This document shows positions 27,401 to 36,371 of a stretch of 64,000 nucleotides of DNA, piece by piece. The notes below the pieces were generated by a model. That model did no database searches, was not told the origin of the DNA, and saw only the letters and a list, made by a program, of their open reading frames with translations. Position 1 is the first letter of the stretch, and each line of letters opens with the position of its first letter. This DNA is from Saprospiraceae bacterium (lineage in GTDB: Bacteria > Bacteroidota > Bacteroidia > Chitinophagales > Saprospiraceae). The DNA lies in contig JADKAA010000029.1 of NCBI GenBank assembly GCA_016715465.1, forward strand, positions 434,001 to 498,000. Direction: 5' to 3'. Made by a program: the position numbers and the translations under genes.

Positions 27401-30034
27401 CTGATTTCTCTGACCTCAGATAAAGAAGATTATAAGGTAGGTGACCACATAAAATTGCGGATACCCAGCAATGCCAATTCGAGCATCATCATATCAATTG
27501 AAAAAGGAAATGAAGTTATTAAATTATTGCACGAAACAGGCAAAGATCGCGAAACGGTAATGGATATTCCTGTCACCCTTGATATGTCGCCAAATATCTT
27601 TATCCATGCCACCCTACTGCAACCCTACGGCTCCGGCAATCAAGGTTTGCCTTTGAGGATGTATGGTATTTTGCCCATTAAAATCACTGATCCGGGCAGG
27701 ACCATTTCTCCTACCATTGCAACCCAATCCGTAATTATTCCGGATGAGGATTTTAAAGTAACTGTGGCAGAGAAACAGGGAAAAGAAATGTCCTATACCC
27801 TGGCGGTAGTTGATGAAGGATTGCTTGACCTTACCCGTTTTAAAACACCGGATCCGGTAGGACATTTTTTCGCCAGACTAGCTTTAGGCGTAAATACATG
27901 GGACCTCTATAATAAAGTGATGAATCCCAATGGAGAAGAAATTGAAAACCTCTTCAGTGTGGGTGGAGATGCAGAATCGATCAACCTCAATTCGGTCAAA
28001 AAAGCAAATAGATTTGCCCCGACAGTAAGATTCATCGGACCATTCCTGCTAAAGCCTTCCCAATCTAACACTCATATTTTAAAAATCAGCAAGTATGTAG
28101 GATCTGTCAGAATTATGGTTGTGGCAAGATCAGGAAATTCATTTGGTCACAATGAACTCACACGACCTGTGAAAAAGGACCTTATGGTTCAAAACACACT
28201 ACCCCGTGTCCTGACACCTGGTGATGAGGTCGATTTTGCTGCGAATGTGTTTTCAATGAGTGGAAAACCCATGAATGTGACTGTAAATCTCCTTACCGAC
28301 CCCCATTTTAAAGTAGCAGGTAATCCAAAGAATACATTAGATTTTAGAAAAGACGGGGACCTCCTTTCTTACTTCAAAGTGTCGGTGGGCAGCCTGTCCG
28401 GGATTGGAAAGATTGGTTCAAAAGTGAGTGCCGGAAATACCGTTTCTCAGGATGAAACGGAAATTGAAATTCGAAATCCAAATCCTGAAAGAACTGAAGT
28501 AAAAGAATATAAGATCGAAGCAGGAAAAACGGTTCAGCTCCCGTTGGGCTTATTTGGAATAAAAGGCAGCCACACAGCAGAATTAGAAGTGAGTAACATG
28601 CCTCAGTTTAATATTGCGTCACGGCTGGATCACCTAATCCAATATCCTTATGGATGTATTGAGCAAACAACTTCAGCTGCATTTCCACAACTATATCTTG
28701 CAGACATTATTCAGCTAAGTCCTCAAAGGCAACAACAAACAAATCAAAATATTACCAGGGCCATACAGCGAATGACTTTATTTCAAACCACTTCCGGTGG
28801 TTTTGCATATTGGCCGGGTAACCAGGGAGCCGAAGACTGGGCCACATCCTATGCGGGTCATTTTCTCATTGAGGCAAAAAACAAGTCATTTCATGTATCT
28901 GATGCCTTACTCAGTAAATGGTACGCATATCAAAAATCGAGGTCTGCCGCCTATAATGATGCGGATCCAGCTCATTTGCATGCCCAGGCATACCGATTGT
29001 ATTCCATGGCAAAATATGGCAAACCAGATCTTGGTGCCATGAATCGTATGCGAAACATGAAGGGAATGGACAAAATTTCGATGCACACGCTGGCAGCCGC
29101 TTATGCGCTTTCAGGAAAAAAGGATATAGCCAATACATTATTAAAAACTGGTGTTACCCTGCCTGCCCTTTCAGAGAATAGATCCTATTTTGATTATACC
29201 TACGGATCAGTCCTTCGAGACAAGGCGATGATGGCTGAGGCCTATATTTCAACATCCAATGTCAGACAGGCACTTGATTTGGTGAATTCTATATCTCAGG
29301 ATCTCAATACCAATCAATGGTATAATACCCAGGCATTGAGTCACTCCTTACTGGTAGTTCAAAAATTTTACCAAACGGCTGATAAAAAAGGTTTACTGGG
29401 AAGCGTCAATTACAATGGCAAGTTATTAGAAAAGATCAACACCAATAAACGAGCTACAATACTGAGTATTCCATTGAATGAATCCTCAAAGTCTCAAGGG
29501 CTTCAGCTTACCAACGGCACGCAGGGTCCCGTGTATGTCAAAATCATGGTACGTGGACAGGATGGCATAGAAAAAATCCTTCCTCCAAGATCAAAAAACC
29601 TGTCCATAAAAGTAGTGTACACTGATATAAAAGGAAAGACAATCGATGTGAATGACCTTGCCCAGGGTACCACATTTAAAGCAAGAATTACTGTAACCAA
29701 CCCAGGCACCTATGGCAGCCACCTAAGTCAGTTGGCACTTAATTATATTGTTCCTGCGGGATGGGAAATAACCAATGACCGCTTAAATGGCAATCCGAAT
29801 GCAAACAGCAATTTGGATTACCAGGATTTCCGGGATGACCGGGTAGTTTCCTTTTTCAGCCTGACAAAAAGTGTCACCATTGACATTTCACTTACGGCTA
29901 CTTACGGTGGTTCATTTTATCAGCCCCCCGTGAGCTGTGAAGCCATGTATACCAATTTGGTCAATGCTTCCACTGGTTTGGGCAATGTAGTAGTGAGGCG
30001 GGCCAGCACCATGGAGAAAGAACTGGTGCAGTAG
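24479..30034 (+). CDS. Bacterial alpha-2-macroglobulin (YfhM-type) lipoprotein
   Basis: 1851 residues. The N-terminus (KAMPVFILSVFFLFIPGCKR) is a lipoprotein signal with lipobox IPGC. The body is the chain of macroglobulin beta-sandwich domains, including the bait-region side motif DAFIYPERGVYRPGDTMHVS (MG3-type) and YTLAVVDEGLLDLTRFKTP. The reactive thioester motif CIEQ is at 1393-1396 within YPYGCIEQTTSAAFP; most bacterial homologues have CLEQ, and the change keeps the Cys and Gln. After it come the helical thioester domain (ATSYAGHFLIEAKN) and the C-terminal receptor-like domain. It should trap and cross-link attacking proteases in the periplasm. pbpC follows 12 bases later, the known A2M-PBP1C pairing. 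Confidence 0.93.
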   Translation: MRIRTKLRIKAMPVFILSVFFLFIPGCKRNTAVIGNGALGWSSDKIENYVAEYSPLRISTRDPIIVRFSKLPELTPSGTDLAVSGDIASLSPSAPGKFIWKDALTLAFIPESGFEANSQYVLELSLDKIYKNVPKEEARVSLALATLKQQLNLTMDGLNYTTGPDGKQLLQVQGHISALDFAENTEVENTLSALQKENNGLTLTWDHYNPREHAFTIGGIQRYDEDTDLEVTLNGKNLDDDFKGKRIIPVIEKGKFIFVSAKVDNDGTKMAQLVFSDPLDKNQDLNGLIEVQGLPDGINSEINGNIINLYLENMAAEEAIILIHASVKNFEGKSLGNEFTKAISFKPQLPEVKALRKGVIIPETENIWFPFQAKNLKAVDIEITKIYQNNVLQFLQYNAIDQHYDLMPVGKSIYKGKVDLTEISALSNKENWQKYTLDLSKMINVDKGAIYNVQITFIKEYIDSYPCPGENVNEQGGAYGESDYYHPDDDGINPCKDYYYYYDEHYVKTNVFASNLGLIAKGSTKGSWNIVCTDILTAKGIAGTEIVLYDFQKQEVAKGNTDANGIVKLSCKDAPSFVMAKKGSTYGYLNLQDNYANPVNEYDVSGKALETGLDAFIYPERGVYRPGDTMHVSVMLYNHDETSPLAQNYPLRLMLEDSRGKVQYDKVLAENLRHIYYFKVPTREAAPTGTWKLMAVAGSEKFYKNVKVETVKPNRLKIRYEGLTEKLSLFNSPQLEFNSSWLHGASADGLRAEIDITWSGKEAAFPKYKSYQFSDPARTIDPMPIRVFEGNLDASGKATYTLKDEPNLQPPSALKAGIKTRVYEKSGNFSEDYANVDVHKYSAYTGVKIPQSEWGGNYLKSGIPQSISLVSVDTKGKPLSSRKLVVGLYEAEWNWWYNESNYNILKFNSGQHIGALKTYNLTTNAKGEATWTEKFEDYGNYMVRICDEESGHCTGDFFYTSKWGNPPSNSDAPQLISLTSDKEDYKVGDHIKLRIPSNANSSIIISIEKGNEVIKLLHETGKDRETVMDIPVTLDMSPNIFIHATLLQPYGSGNQGLPLRMYGILPIKITDPGRTISPTIATQSVIIPDEDFKVTVAEKQGKEMSYTLAVVDEGLLDLTRFKTPDPVGHFFARLALGVNTWDLYNKVMNPNGEEIENLFSVGGDAESINLNSVKKANRFAPTVRFIGPFLLKPSQSNTHILKISKYVGSVRIMVVARSGNSFGHNELTRPVKKDLMVQNTLPRVLTPGDEVDFAANVFSMSGKPMNVTVNLLTDPHFKVAGNPKNTLDFRKDGDLLSYFKVSVGSLSGIGKIGSKVSAGNTVSQDETEIEIRNPNPERTEVKEYKIEAGKTVQLPLGLFGIKGSHTAELEVSNMPQFNIASRLDHLIQYPYGCIEQTTSAAFPQLYLADIIQLSPQRQQQTNQNITRAIQRMTLFQTTSGGFAYWPGNQGAEDWATSYAGHFLIEAKNKSFHVSDALLSKWYAYQKSRSAAYNDADPAHLHAQAYRLYSMAKYGKPDLGAMNRMRNMKGMDKISMHTLAAAYALSGKKDIANTLLKTGVTLPALSENRSYFDYTYGSVLRDKAMMAEAYISTSNVRQALDLVNSISQDLNTNQWYNTQALSHSLLVVQKFYQTADKKGLLGSVNYNGKLLEKINTNKRATILSIPLNESSKSQGLQLTNGTQGPVYVKIMVRGQDGIEKILPPRSKNLSIKVVYTDIKGKTIDVNDLAQGTTFKARITVTNPGTYGSHLSQLALNYIVPAGWEITNDRLNGNPNANSNLDYQDFRDDRVVSFFSLTKSVTIDISLTATYGGSFYQPPVSCEAMYTNLVNASTGLGNVVVRRASTMEKELVQ

Positions 30035-30046
30035 AGCAGTGCGAAG

Positions 30047-32392
30047 ATGAAATGGAAGATATTATGGTGGATTGTCATCCTGGGTGGAATCTATTGTATT
30101 ATTAGGTTTCCCAGACCTCTTTTTGATGAACCCCTAAGTACAGCAGTATATGACCGACAGGGCAGATTGCTTGGTGCAAAAATTGCCCGTGACGGGCAGT
30201 GGCGCTTTGGAAAAGTTGTTCAACTGCCTTACAAATATCAGACCTGTCTGCTGCATTACGAGGATAAACGCTTTTTCCAGCATATGGGGGTTGACGCCGG
30301 GGCAATTGTTGCCTCCATCTCCCACAACCTCAGGTCCCAAAAGTCAAGAAGAGGAGGCAGCACCATTACGATGCAGGTAATGCGAATGTCACTCAACAAT
30401 CGACGAAGAAACTATCTGTCCAAAATCGAAGAAGCTACATTGTCCGTCTGTCTTGAATTGATTAAAACTAAGCGGGAAATCCTGTCATTATATGCGTCAA
30501 ATGCCCCATTCGGAGGTAATGTAGTAGGTTTGGATGCCGCCTGCTGGAGGTATTTTGGCAAAAGTCCGGAATTACTCACCTGGGCCGAATCTGCTATGCT
30601 CGCCGTCCTTCCAAACAGTCCCAGTCTGATCCACCTGTCCAAAAACAGGTCCCGACTGAAGGAGAAGAGAAACAGGCTTTTAACAAAAATATATGAAGCA
30701 GGCCTGATAGATGAAATTACCCTGGCATTGTCGATGGAAGAAGAACTACCAAATGCCCCAATACCTTTGCCCTCAAAATCCCAACATTTCATCCAAAAAA
30801 TCGCTGACAAGTCACCACAGGGCGGTAAATATGTATCTACCGTCGATCTGACTTTCCAGGAAGCAGGATACGAGACAGCGGCATCCTTTGCTTCACAAAA
30901 CCAGGTTAACCAAATAGATAATCTGGCCATACTTATTGTAGACAATTCCACAGGTGCAGTGCTTTGCTATATTGGCAATTCACCTATTGGTGAAGCCGGG
31001 GTGGCTGTTGACATGATAAGGGCAAAAAGAAGTTCAGGAAGCATACTTAAACCCTTGTTGTATATGGCCATGTTGGATGAAGGACTCTTGTGTCCCAAGT
31101 CTCTGGTGCCAGACATTCCTTTGTCCATCAATGGTTATATGCCCGAAAATTTTGACAAAACTTTCAGAGGTGCAGTACCTGCGGACGAAGCACTCAGGCG
31201 GTCACTGAATATACCCTTTGTGCTAATGCTTAGAAAATATGGCATTGGCAAAGCCATTCAGAAATTCAAAAAAGCAGGTATAAGCACACTCAACCGAAAT
31301 GCCGACTACTATGGCTTGTCATTAATCCTGGGAGGTGCTGAAGTAAATCTTTGGGACGTTTGTAAGTCTTACAGTAATATGGCAAAAATCCTATCTCATT
31401 ATACAACAAATAATGGCAAATACAGTAGTACCCCCGTTCAAAATCTGGAGTGCATTCAAAATGAAATAAAATCTTTAGCCCACTACACTCAGCAAAATCC
31501 TGCATTGTTTTCCGCATCTGCCATTTATCAATGTACAGAAGCACTCAAAGACCTAAAAAGACCAGACGATGAAGGATTATGGGAAGAGTTCAGCAGTCAG
31601 CGACCGATTGCCTGGAAAACCGGTACCTCCTTCGGTCATAAGGATGCATGGGCCGTCGGATTTGATGAAAAATATACCATTGGTGTGTGGGTTGGAAATG
31701 CCACAGGAAAGAGTCGGCATAACCTTACCGGAATCGGTATGGCTGCGCCCATATTATTCGATGTTTACAATAAATTACCCGCTGGATCCTGGTTTGAAGC
31801 ACCATGGGATGACCTGGTCAAAGTTCAGGTATGTAATCATTCCGGGAACCTGGCCGGGGTAAATTGCACCAATATAAGCGAAGAATATCTCAACTCGTCT
31901 GCATCGAAATCATTATCCTGTAATTTACACCAGATGTGTCACCTCAGCTGTGACGGAATATACCAGGTTACCAAAGAATGCGCCACGGGAGGAGAATCAG
32001 AAGGTCTTAATTTCTTTGTGCTTCCTCCGGAACAAGCCGCATACTATAAGCAACAGCACCCCGAATACAGGGATATTCCCCCATTCCATCCCGATTGTTT
32101 GGACTGGGGCGGAGAAAACGGTCGATTTGAATTCAACTTCATTTATCCGGCTGAAGATACTCGGATATATATGCCCAAAGATGTTTCAGGCAAGCAGCAG
32201 GCAGCCGTTTTCAGGGCTAGTCATGTAAATGCAGGAGCCAAACTTTACTGGCACCTCGATCAAAAATACCTGGGTTTTACAGAAGTATATCACACCAAAG
32301 AAATCAAAGCCCCGCCCGGTAAACACAGGGTGACTTTAATGGATGGACAAGGAATCCAGGTGACCAGAAATTTTGAGGTGGTAGATAATTGA
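30047..32392 (+). CDS. pbpC: Penicillin-binding protein 1C
   Basis: 781 residues, bifunctional. One N-terminal membrane helix (WWIVILGGIYCIIRF). The glycosyltransferase GT51 domain has LHYEDKRFFQHMGVDAGAIV with the catalytic Glu, and RRGGSTITMQVMRM. The transpeptidase domain has SxxK in RSSGSILKPLLYM, SxN in RRSLNIPFVLM and KTG in AWKTGTSFGHKDAWAVG. The C-terminus (ADNTGAR-like block replaced by YPAEDTRIYMPKD and a beta-sandwich) is the BiPBP_C domain specific for PBP1C. It probably repairs peptidoglycan locally where the linked alpha-2-macroglobulin acts against envelope attack. The two genes are separated by 12 bases. Confidence 0.95.
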   Translation: MKWKILWWIVILGGIYCIIRFPRPLFDEPLSTAVYDRQGRLLGAKIARDGQWRFGKVVQLPYKYQTCLLHYEDKRFFQHMGVDAGAIVASISHNLRSQKSRRGGSTITMQVMRMSLNNRRRNYLSKIEEATLSVCLELIKTKREILSLYASNAPFGGNVVGLDAACWRYFGKSPELLTWAESAMLAVLPNSPSLIHLSKNRSRLKEKRNRLLTKIYEAGLIDEITLALSMEEELPNAPIPLPSKSQHFIQKIADKSPQGGKYVSTVDLTFQEAGYETAASFASQNQVNQIDNLAILIVDNSTGAVLCYIGNSPIGEAGVAVDMIRAKRSSGSILKPLLYMAMLDEGLLCPKSLVPDIPLSINGYMPENFDKTFRGAVPADEALRRSLNIPFVLMLRKYGIGKAIQKFKKAGISTLNRNADYYGLSLILGGAEVNLWDVCKSYSNMAKILSHYTTNNGKYSSTPVQNLECIQNEIKSLAHYTQQNPALFSASAIYQCTEALKDLKRPDDEGLWEEFSSQRPIAWKTGTSFGHKDAWAVGFDEKYTIGVWVGNATGKSRHNLTGIGMAAPILFDVYNKLPAGSWFEAPWDDLVKVQVCNHSGNLAGVNCTNISEEYLNSSASKSLSCNLHQMCHLSCDGIYQVTKECATGGESEGLNFFVLPPEQAAYYKQQHPEYRDIPPFHPDCLDWGGENGRFEFNFIYPAEDTRIYMPKDVSGKQQAAVFRASHVNAGAKLYWHLDQKYLGFTEVYHTKEIKAPPGKHRVTLMDGQGIQVTRNFEVVDN

Positions 32393-32467
32393 TACCTTCA
32401 GTCGCAAAAAATTATATTCGTTTAATGGGATGGAACCGTTATATATTACAACAACCATATTTTTAAG

Positions 32468-32475
32468 TATTTTTG
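32468..32475 (+). promoter_or_regulatory. -7 box ahead of the TPR lipoprotein
   Basis: TATTTTTG matches TAnnTTTG. It lies after pbpC and 155 bases before the TPR start at 32631. No TTTG -33 at the usual distance. An ATG at 32481 starts an in-frame extension without homology, which is why a longer protein cannot be excluded. Confidence 0.3.
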
Positions 32476-32630
32476 CAGCCATGTCAAACAATTCAACAGC
32501 TAAGGAATCTCTGCGCCAGTTAATTATACCTTATTTTACTGGCATGATCGGGGATATATGTCACCTCAGCATGGTGGTTTCCGGAAATTTAAAACATTGC
32601 AAACCATTTTTTTACCGCAGACAGATATGG

Positions 32631-33500
32631 ATGACCTCCTTGTTGTTTGCAGGCCTGATACTGGTTTTTCCTTCCTGTAAAGAACAGGAAAAAAAAGAAG
32701 ACCTTTTCAAATTTGCAACTACCGGTGATGAAATAATAGATGCCCTTTCACTTGAAATTGAAAAGGATCCACTCAATGCCAACCTAAGATATAAAAGGGC
32801 GGAAAGGCTATATTTGCGAAACAAGTATGATGAGTGCATTGAAGACCTGAGGGTAGCCATCACCACTGACTCCATGCAAGCACCATATTATCACCTGCTG
32901 GCAGATGCCTTTTTGGATAATAACCTCTCCTCCAGGGCATTACAGACTATGCAAAAGGCTGCAGCTCTATTTCCTACCCGCATACCTACCCTGCTAAAAT
33001 TATCGGAAGTCCAGCTTATTCTTACACAATATGATGCCTCTATTCTGACCCTAAACGAAATTGTGCGGATCGATGCTCAAAACGCAGAGGCCTACTTTAT
33101 GCTGGGCACCACCCTCAATGCGATGGGCGAAAAAAAGCGCGCCATCAATGCCTTTCAAACCGCCACAGAACTTGACTCCAAACTTACAGATGCCTGGATT
33201 AGTCTTGGCAACCTTTATGCAGAACTAAAAGATAAACAAGCCATCAACTTTTATCAGAATGCAGTAAATATTGACCCCATGAATGCCAATGCCCTGCATG
33301 CAATGGCCTACTACCTTCAGAATCAAGGCAAAGAAAATGAAGCCATAAGCTTGTACAGAAAAATAATCAATGCAAATCCGGGGTACACTGCGGCCTATCT
33401 AAACAGTGGAATTCTTCTGATGGAAAAAGATTCTTTAGATCAGGCATTGGAACAATTTAATATCATGGTGGGTACAGACCATAAAGATTGGGCCGGTTAA
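32631..33500 (+). CDS. TPR-repeat lipoprotein (in-frame stop near the 3' end)
   Basis: About 289 residues to the stop at 33498-33500. I start at ATG 32631 (MTSLLFAGLILVFPSCKEQE): a lipoprotein signal with Cys at FPSC. The rest is a run of 34-residue TPR helices (for example AEAYFMLGTTLNAMGEKKRA, ANALHAMAYYLQNQGKENEA, TAAYLNSGILLMEKDSLDQA). The stop interrupts a further repeat: the same frame continues HYRAMMQYAKGKLEEALADF and SATNLNPDDKKG to a stop at 33639-33641. So this is either a nonsense change, a read error, or a natural end with a vestigial repeat. It probably scaffolds envelope complexes. Confidence 0.75.
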   Translation: MTSLLFAGLILVFPSCKEQEKKEDLFKFATTGDEIIDALSLEIEKDPLNANLRYKRAERLYLRNKYDECIEDLRVAITTDSMQAPYYHLLADAFLDNNLSSRALQTMQKAAALFPTRIPTLLKLSEVQLILTQYDASILTLNEIVRIDAQNAEAYFMLGTTLNAMGEKKRAINAFQTATELDSKLTDAWISLGNLYAELKDKQAINFYQNAVNIDPMNANALHAMAYYLQNQGKENEAISLYRKIINANPGYTAAYLNSGILLMEKDSLDQALEQFNIMVGTDHKDWAG

Positions 33501-33700
33501 CACTATAGGGCCATGATGCAATATGCAAAAGGAAAATTGGAAGAGGCACTTGCTGATTTTCACTCTGCCACGAACCTAAATCCGGATGATAAAAAGGGTC
33601 ATGAAATGATTCTGATGATCGAGAAAAAATTAAAAAAATAAAGGTAGTCCGGCCACATCCTGCTGGTTTTGATCGTTTTGAATTTGTCAAATTAAAGACC

Positions 33701-34327
33701 ATGTTCCGGAAAATTGTTATCGTTGTTTTCCTTGCCCCCATCTTCTGGCATTGTAGTGCGCAGGATGCCTTTAAACGGAAATTCGATATTGGTGTCAATG
33801 TGACCAGCATGCTGGCCAATGTCATTTCGCTGGGAGGAAATGATGATACTCCCAGGTATAATTTATCATTCAGAATTAAAAAAGACAGGTCTGGCTACAG
33901 AATCAGCACAAATATCTCTTACAATAAAGACAGTGAAATTGGTACAGACGGAGTTTTCTTGCAGCTGACGGAAGCTGATTACCGGGTAAAACTTGGTTAT
34001 GAAAAATACCAGGTACTTACCGGCCGATTCATTTTGGCCTATGGCCTGGATGCTATTTGGCAGCGCACTAGTTCATTTTCAGAAGCAGGCAACGGATTTT
34101 CCAACGATGAGAAATTTCAAGGAATTGGAGGAGGCCCTGCCTTTAGATTCGAATATAAATTGTCAGACAGGGTAAGTTTGATGACTGAAACTACCTTATA
34201 TTTCTTGTTAGGCCGGAAAACCGATGAGCTATCATTATCCGGACAGTCGCTAAATAAATCGACCAATGACACGGTTCAACTTTCAACACAGATACCTTCC
34301 GTCCTCTTTCTTAATGTACACTTCTGA
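33701..34327 (+). CDS. Small outer-membrane beta-barrel-like protein, copy A
   Basis: 208 residues with a signal peptide (MFRKIVIVVFLAPIFWHCSA, then Gln). The mature protein is beta-rich with alternating hydrophobics (FDIGVNVTSMLANVISLGG, RYNLSFRIKKDRSGYRISTN, VFLQLTEADYRVKLGYEKYQ) and ends in Phe (VLFLNVHF), as barrels do. I do not recognise a named family. Its stop overlaps the start of copy B by one base, and the two share a GVNVT block near the N-terminus, so they look like a divergent tandem duplication. Confidence 0.6.
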   Translation: MFRKIVIVVFLAPIFWHCSAQDAFKRKFDIGVNVTSMLANVISLGGNDDTPRYNLSFRIKKDRSGYRISTNISYNKDSEIGTDGVFLQLTEADYRVKLGYEKYQVLTGRFILAYGLDAIWQRTSSFSEAGNGFSNDEKFQGIGGGPAFRFEYKLSDRVSLMTETTLYFLLGRKTDELSLSGQSLNKSTNDTVQLSTQIPSVLFLNVHF

Positions 34328-34878
34328 TGCGGATCCTCTTCACAATCATCTTATGGGCGAAATTTCTCAGCATATCCGTGACTTTGCATGGGCAATCTGA
34401 CAGTTCTGAATATGAAAATTTCTGGGCTAATGGAAAAGAAGTCGGTGTCAATGTCACTCCTCTATTGGGTAAATTTGTTCCTTTCAATCTCACGACACAG
34501 TCGCTTCAGGACCAGGTTATAGCTGTAAAAACTAAATGGTATGGTGAAAAACGGGCTTTTATCCTCAATTTTGGCATCGACATAAGTTCAGCCACTGACA
34601 ACAACCAAATTTTTCTAAGTCTTGGTTATGAAAGGAGGAGGAATATCTCTGACCGTTGGAAATACACCACAGGCTGGGAAGGCATACTCACAACCCTGTC
34701 GGGCAATGCTGGTGATGATCCCATTTTGGGTATATCCAAACCATACGGCATTGAATATCATTTTACAGATAATTTTTATCTGTCCACCGAAGCCAGGTTT
34801 ATTCTGGGCTTTCTTGATGGTCCAACCTTACAGATCAGTTATCCAAATTCCATTTACTTTAACATGCTTCTTGAATAA
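34327..34878 (+). CDS. Small outer-membrane beta-barrel-like protein, copy B
   Basis: 183 residues with a signal peptide (MRILFTIILWAKFLSISVTL). Shared with copy A are the EVGVNVTPLLGKFVPFN start, the IFLSLGYERRRNISD hairpin and the GYE/KY strands. Start and stop of the pair overlap (TGATG), so they are translated together. The protein ends at YFNMLLE. Function is unknown; surface-exposed barrel is an inference from strand pattern. Confidence 0.6.
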   Translation: MRILFTIILWAKFLSISVTLHGQSDSSEYENFWANGKEVGVNVTPLLGKFVPFNLTTQSLQDQVIAVKTKWYGEKRAFILNFGIDISSATDNNQIFLSLGYERRRNISDRWKYTTGWEGILTTLSGNAGDDPILGISKPYGIEYHFTDNFYLSTEARFILGFLDGPTLQISYPNSIYFNMLLE

Positions 34879-34962
34879 AATAAGATACCAAATATAATTT
34901 TTCTTTAATTTTACCCAACGTATTTAATATTATCTTCGTTTTATCTTTCAAATTAAGTCTTG

Positions 34963-36195
34963 ATGAAAATAAGATCTTTCCTGTATTTGCTTTTCCTGCC
35001 TTGTCTGATGCTATTTTCCTGTTCCGATGTAGTGGTCGATGTTACAGACCAGGGAGAGCCGGTTCTGGACGGATCCTACGATTATACGGCCCAAAAACTG
35101 CCTTTGGGCTTATCCGCAGCTTCAAATTTTGTGGTGATTGACCCCATAAATGGATTTCCGGTACTCATTGACAATTCTACAGCAGGTGGTGTTTTTACCG
35201 GTGGTGGAGGGTTACCTTTTGAAGGCGATTTCAATCTCATTGAAAGATTTGTAAAGGTTACCAATGCTGGCGCCAGCCTGGGACGTGTGCTTTTTTATGA
35301 CAAAAAGCTTTCATTAAACAACACCGTATCCTGTGCATCCTGCCATCACCAGGATAAAGCATTTTCAGACGGTCTTGCCCTGAGTGGTGGCTTTGAAGGA
35401 AGGGTTACTTCCCGAAATAGTATGGCCATCATCAATCCTATAACTCAAAACAATCTCTTTTGGGATTCAAGATCACAATCGATAAAGGATTTGTCACTAA
35501 AACCAGTTCAGAACCATATTGAAATGGGCATGGAGGATATTCAATTTCTGGAAGATAAACTGCAGAAAATAAATTATTATGGTGAATTGTTTGAGGCTGC
35601 TTACGGTGATTCTGAGATTACAGGTGACCGAATTTCAGATGCATTGTCTCAATTTATAGCCTCAATCACTACCGCAGATTCAAAATTTGACCAGCGCTCC
35701 AGAGGGGAGGCCGTCGCTTTCACTGAATTGGAAAACATGGGCATGAATATCTTTTTCAGTTCAAAAGCAAAATGCTCTTCCTGTCATGCCGGAGCCAATT
35801 TCAGCGCACCAGACGGTATTTTTGATCCTTATGGTGGAGGTTCTGCCAATGGTGAAGACCTCAGAGGCACAGCCAATATTGGACTGGATCTTATTCCGGA
35901 AGATGTGGGCAAAGAAAATGGAAGTTTCAAAATCCCAAGCCTGAGAAACATAACGCTGACTGCCCCATATATGCATGACGGACGATTTAATACACTGGAG
36001 GAAGTGCTTAATCACTATACGACTGGCATCAAAGCCAATCCCAATCTAGATCCTAAATTCATGGATGATCAGGGAAGAGTCACAGGCATTAAACTAAGCA
36101 CACTTGAAAAGAAGGCCATAATTGCGTTTTTGGGCACACTGGAGGACAATACTTACACCCGGGATCCCAAATTCAGCAATCCTTTTCTTAAGTAG
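34963..36195 (+). CDS. Di-haem cytochrome c peroxidase / MauG family lipoprotein
   Basis: 410 residues from ATG 34963 (a TTG lies one codon upstream). The N-terminus FLYLLFLPCLMLFSCSD carries a lipobox with Cys. Two CxxCH haem sites are visible: CASCH at about 124-128 and CSSCH at about 271-275. FYDKKLSLNNTVSCASCHHQ, NPITQNNLFWDSRSQS and MHDGRFNTLEEVLNHY are standard for the family. It reduces peroxide or oxidises a protein cofactor at the periplasmic side. Extracytoplasmic haem attachment will need a cytochrome c maturation system not seen in this window. Confidence 0.92.
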   Translation: MKIRSFLYLLFLPCLMLFSCSDVVVDVTDQGEPVLDGSYDYTAQKLPLGLSAASNFVVIDPINGFPVLIDNSTAGGVFTGGGGLPFEGDFNLIERFVKVTNAGASLGRVLFYDKKLSLNNTVSCASCHHQDKAFSDGLALSGGFEGRVTSRNSMAIINPITQNNLFWDSRSQSIKDLSLKPVQNHIEMGMEDIQFLEDKLQKINYYGELFEAAYGDSEITGDRISDALSQFIASITTADSKFDQRSRGEAVAFTELENMGMNIFFSSKAKCSSCHAGANFSAPDGIFDPYGGGSANGEDLRGTANIGLDLIPEDVGKENGSFKIPSLRNITLTAPYMHDGRFNTLEEVLNHYTTGIKANPNLDPKFMDDQGRVTGIKLSTLEKKAIIAFLGTLEDNTYTRDPKFSNPFLK

Positions 36196-36345
36196 GACAG
36201 GGTTCACTTATTTCTGTGATTTAGGATATTGAATTTGACCAAACCTTATCTATCCCATTGATATTTAGCCATTAATTTCCAAAATTAAGATGTAAAGGCT
36301 GTAACAGTCTCCCCTGATAAATAGCAGGGATAGAAGGAAATTCCA

Positions 36346-36353
36346 TACTTTTG
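36346..36353 (+). promoter_or_regulatory. -7 box for the TPR-like lipoprotein gene
   Basis: TACTTTTG matches TAnnTTTG and ends 18 bases before the ATG at 36372. No TTTG at a 19-23 base distance. A weak CCCTG/CAGGG hairpin (36312-36329) sits just upstream. Confidence 0.4.
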
Positions 36354-36371
36354 TCGAAAATATAAGATCAG

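Noticed and set aside
36312..36329. CCCTG/CAGGG stem as a terminator
   Set aside because: Only 5 bp and not followed by a T-run.
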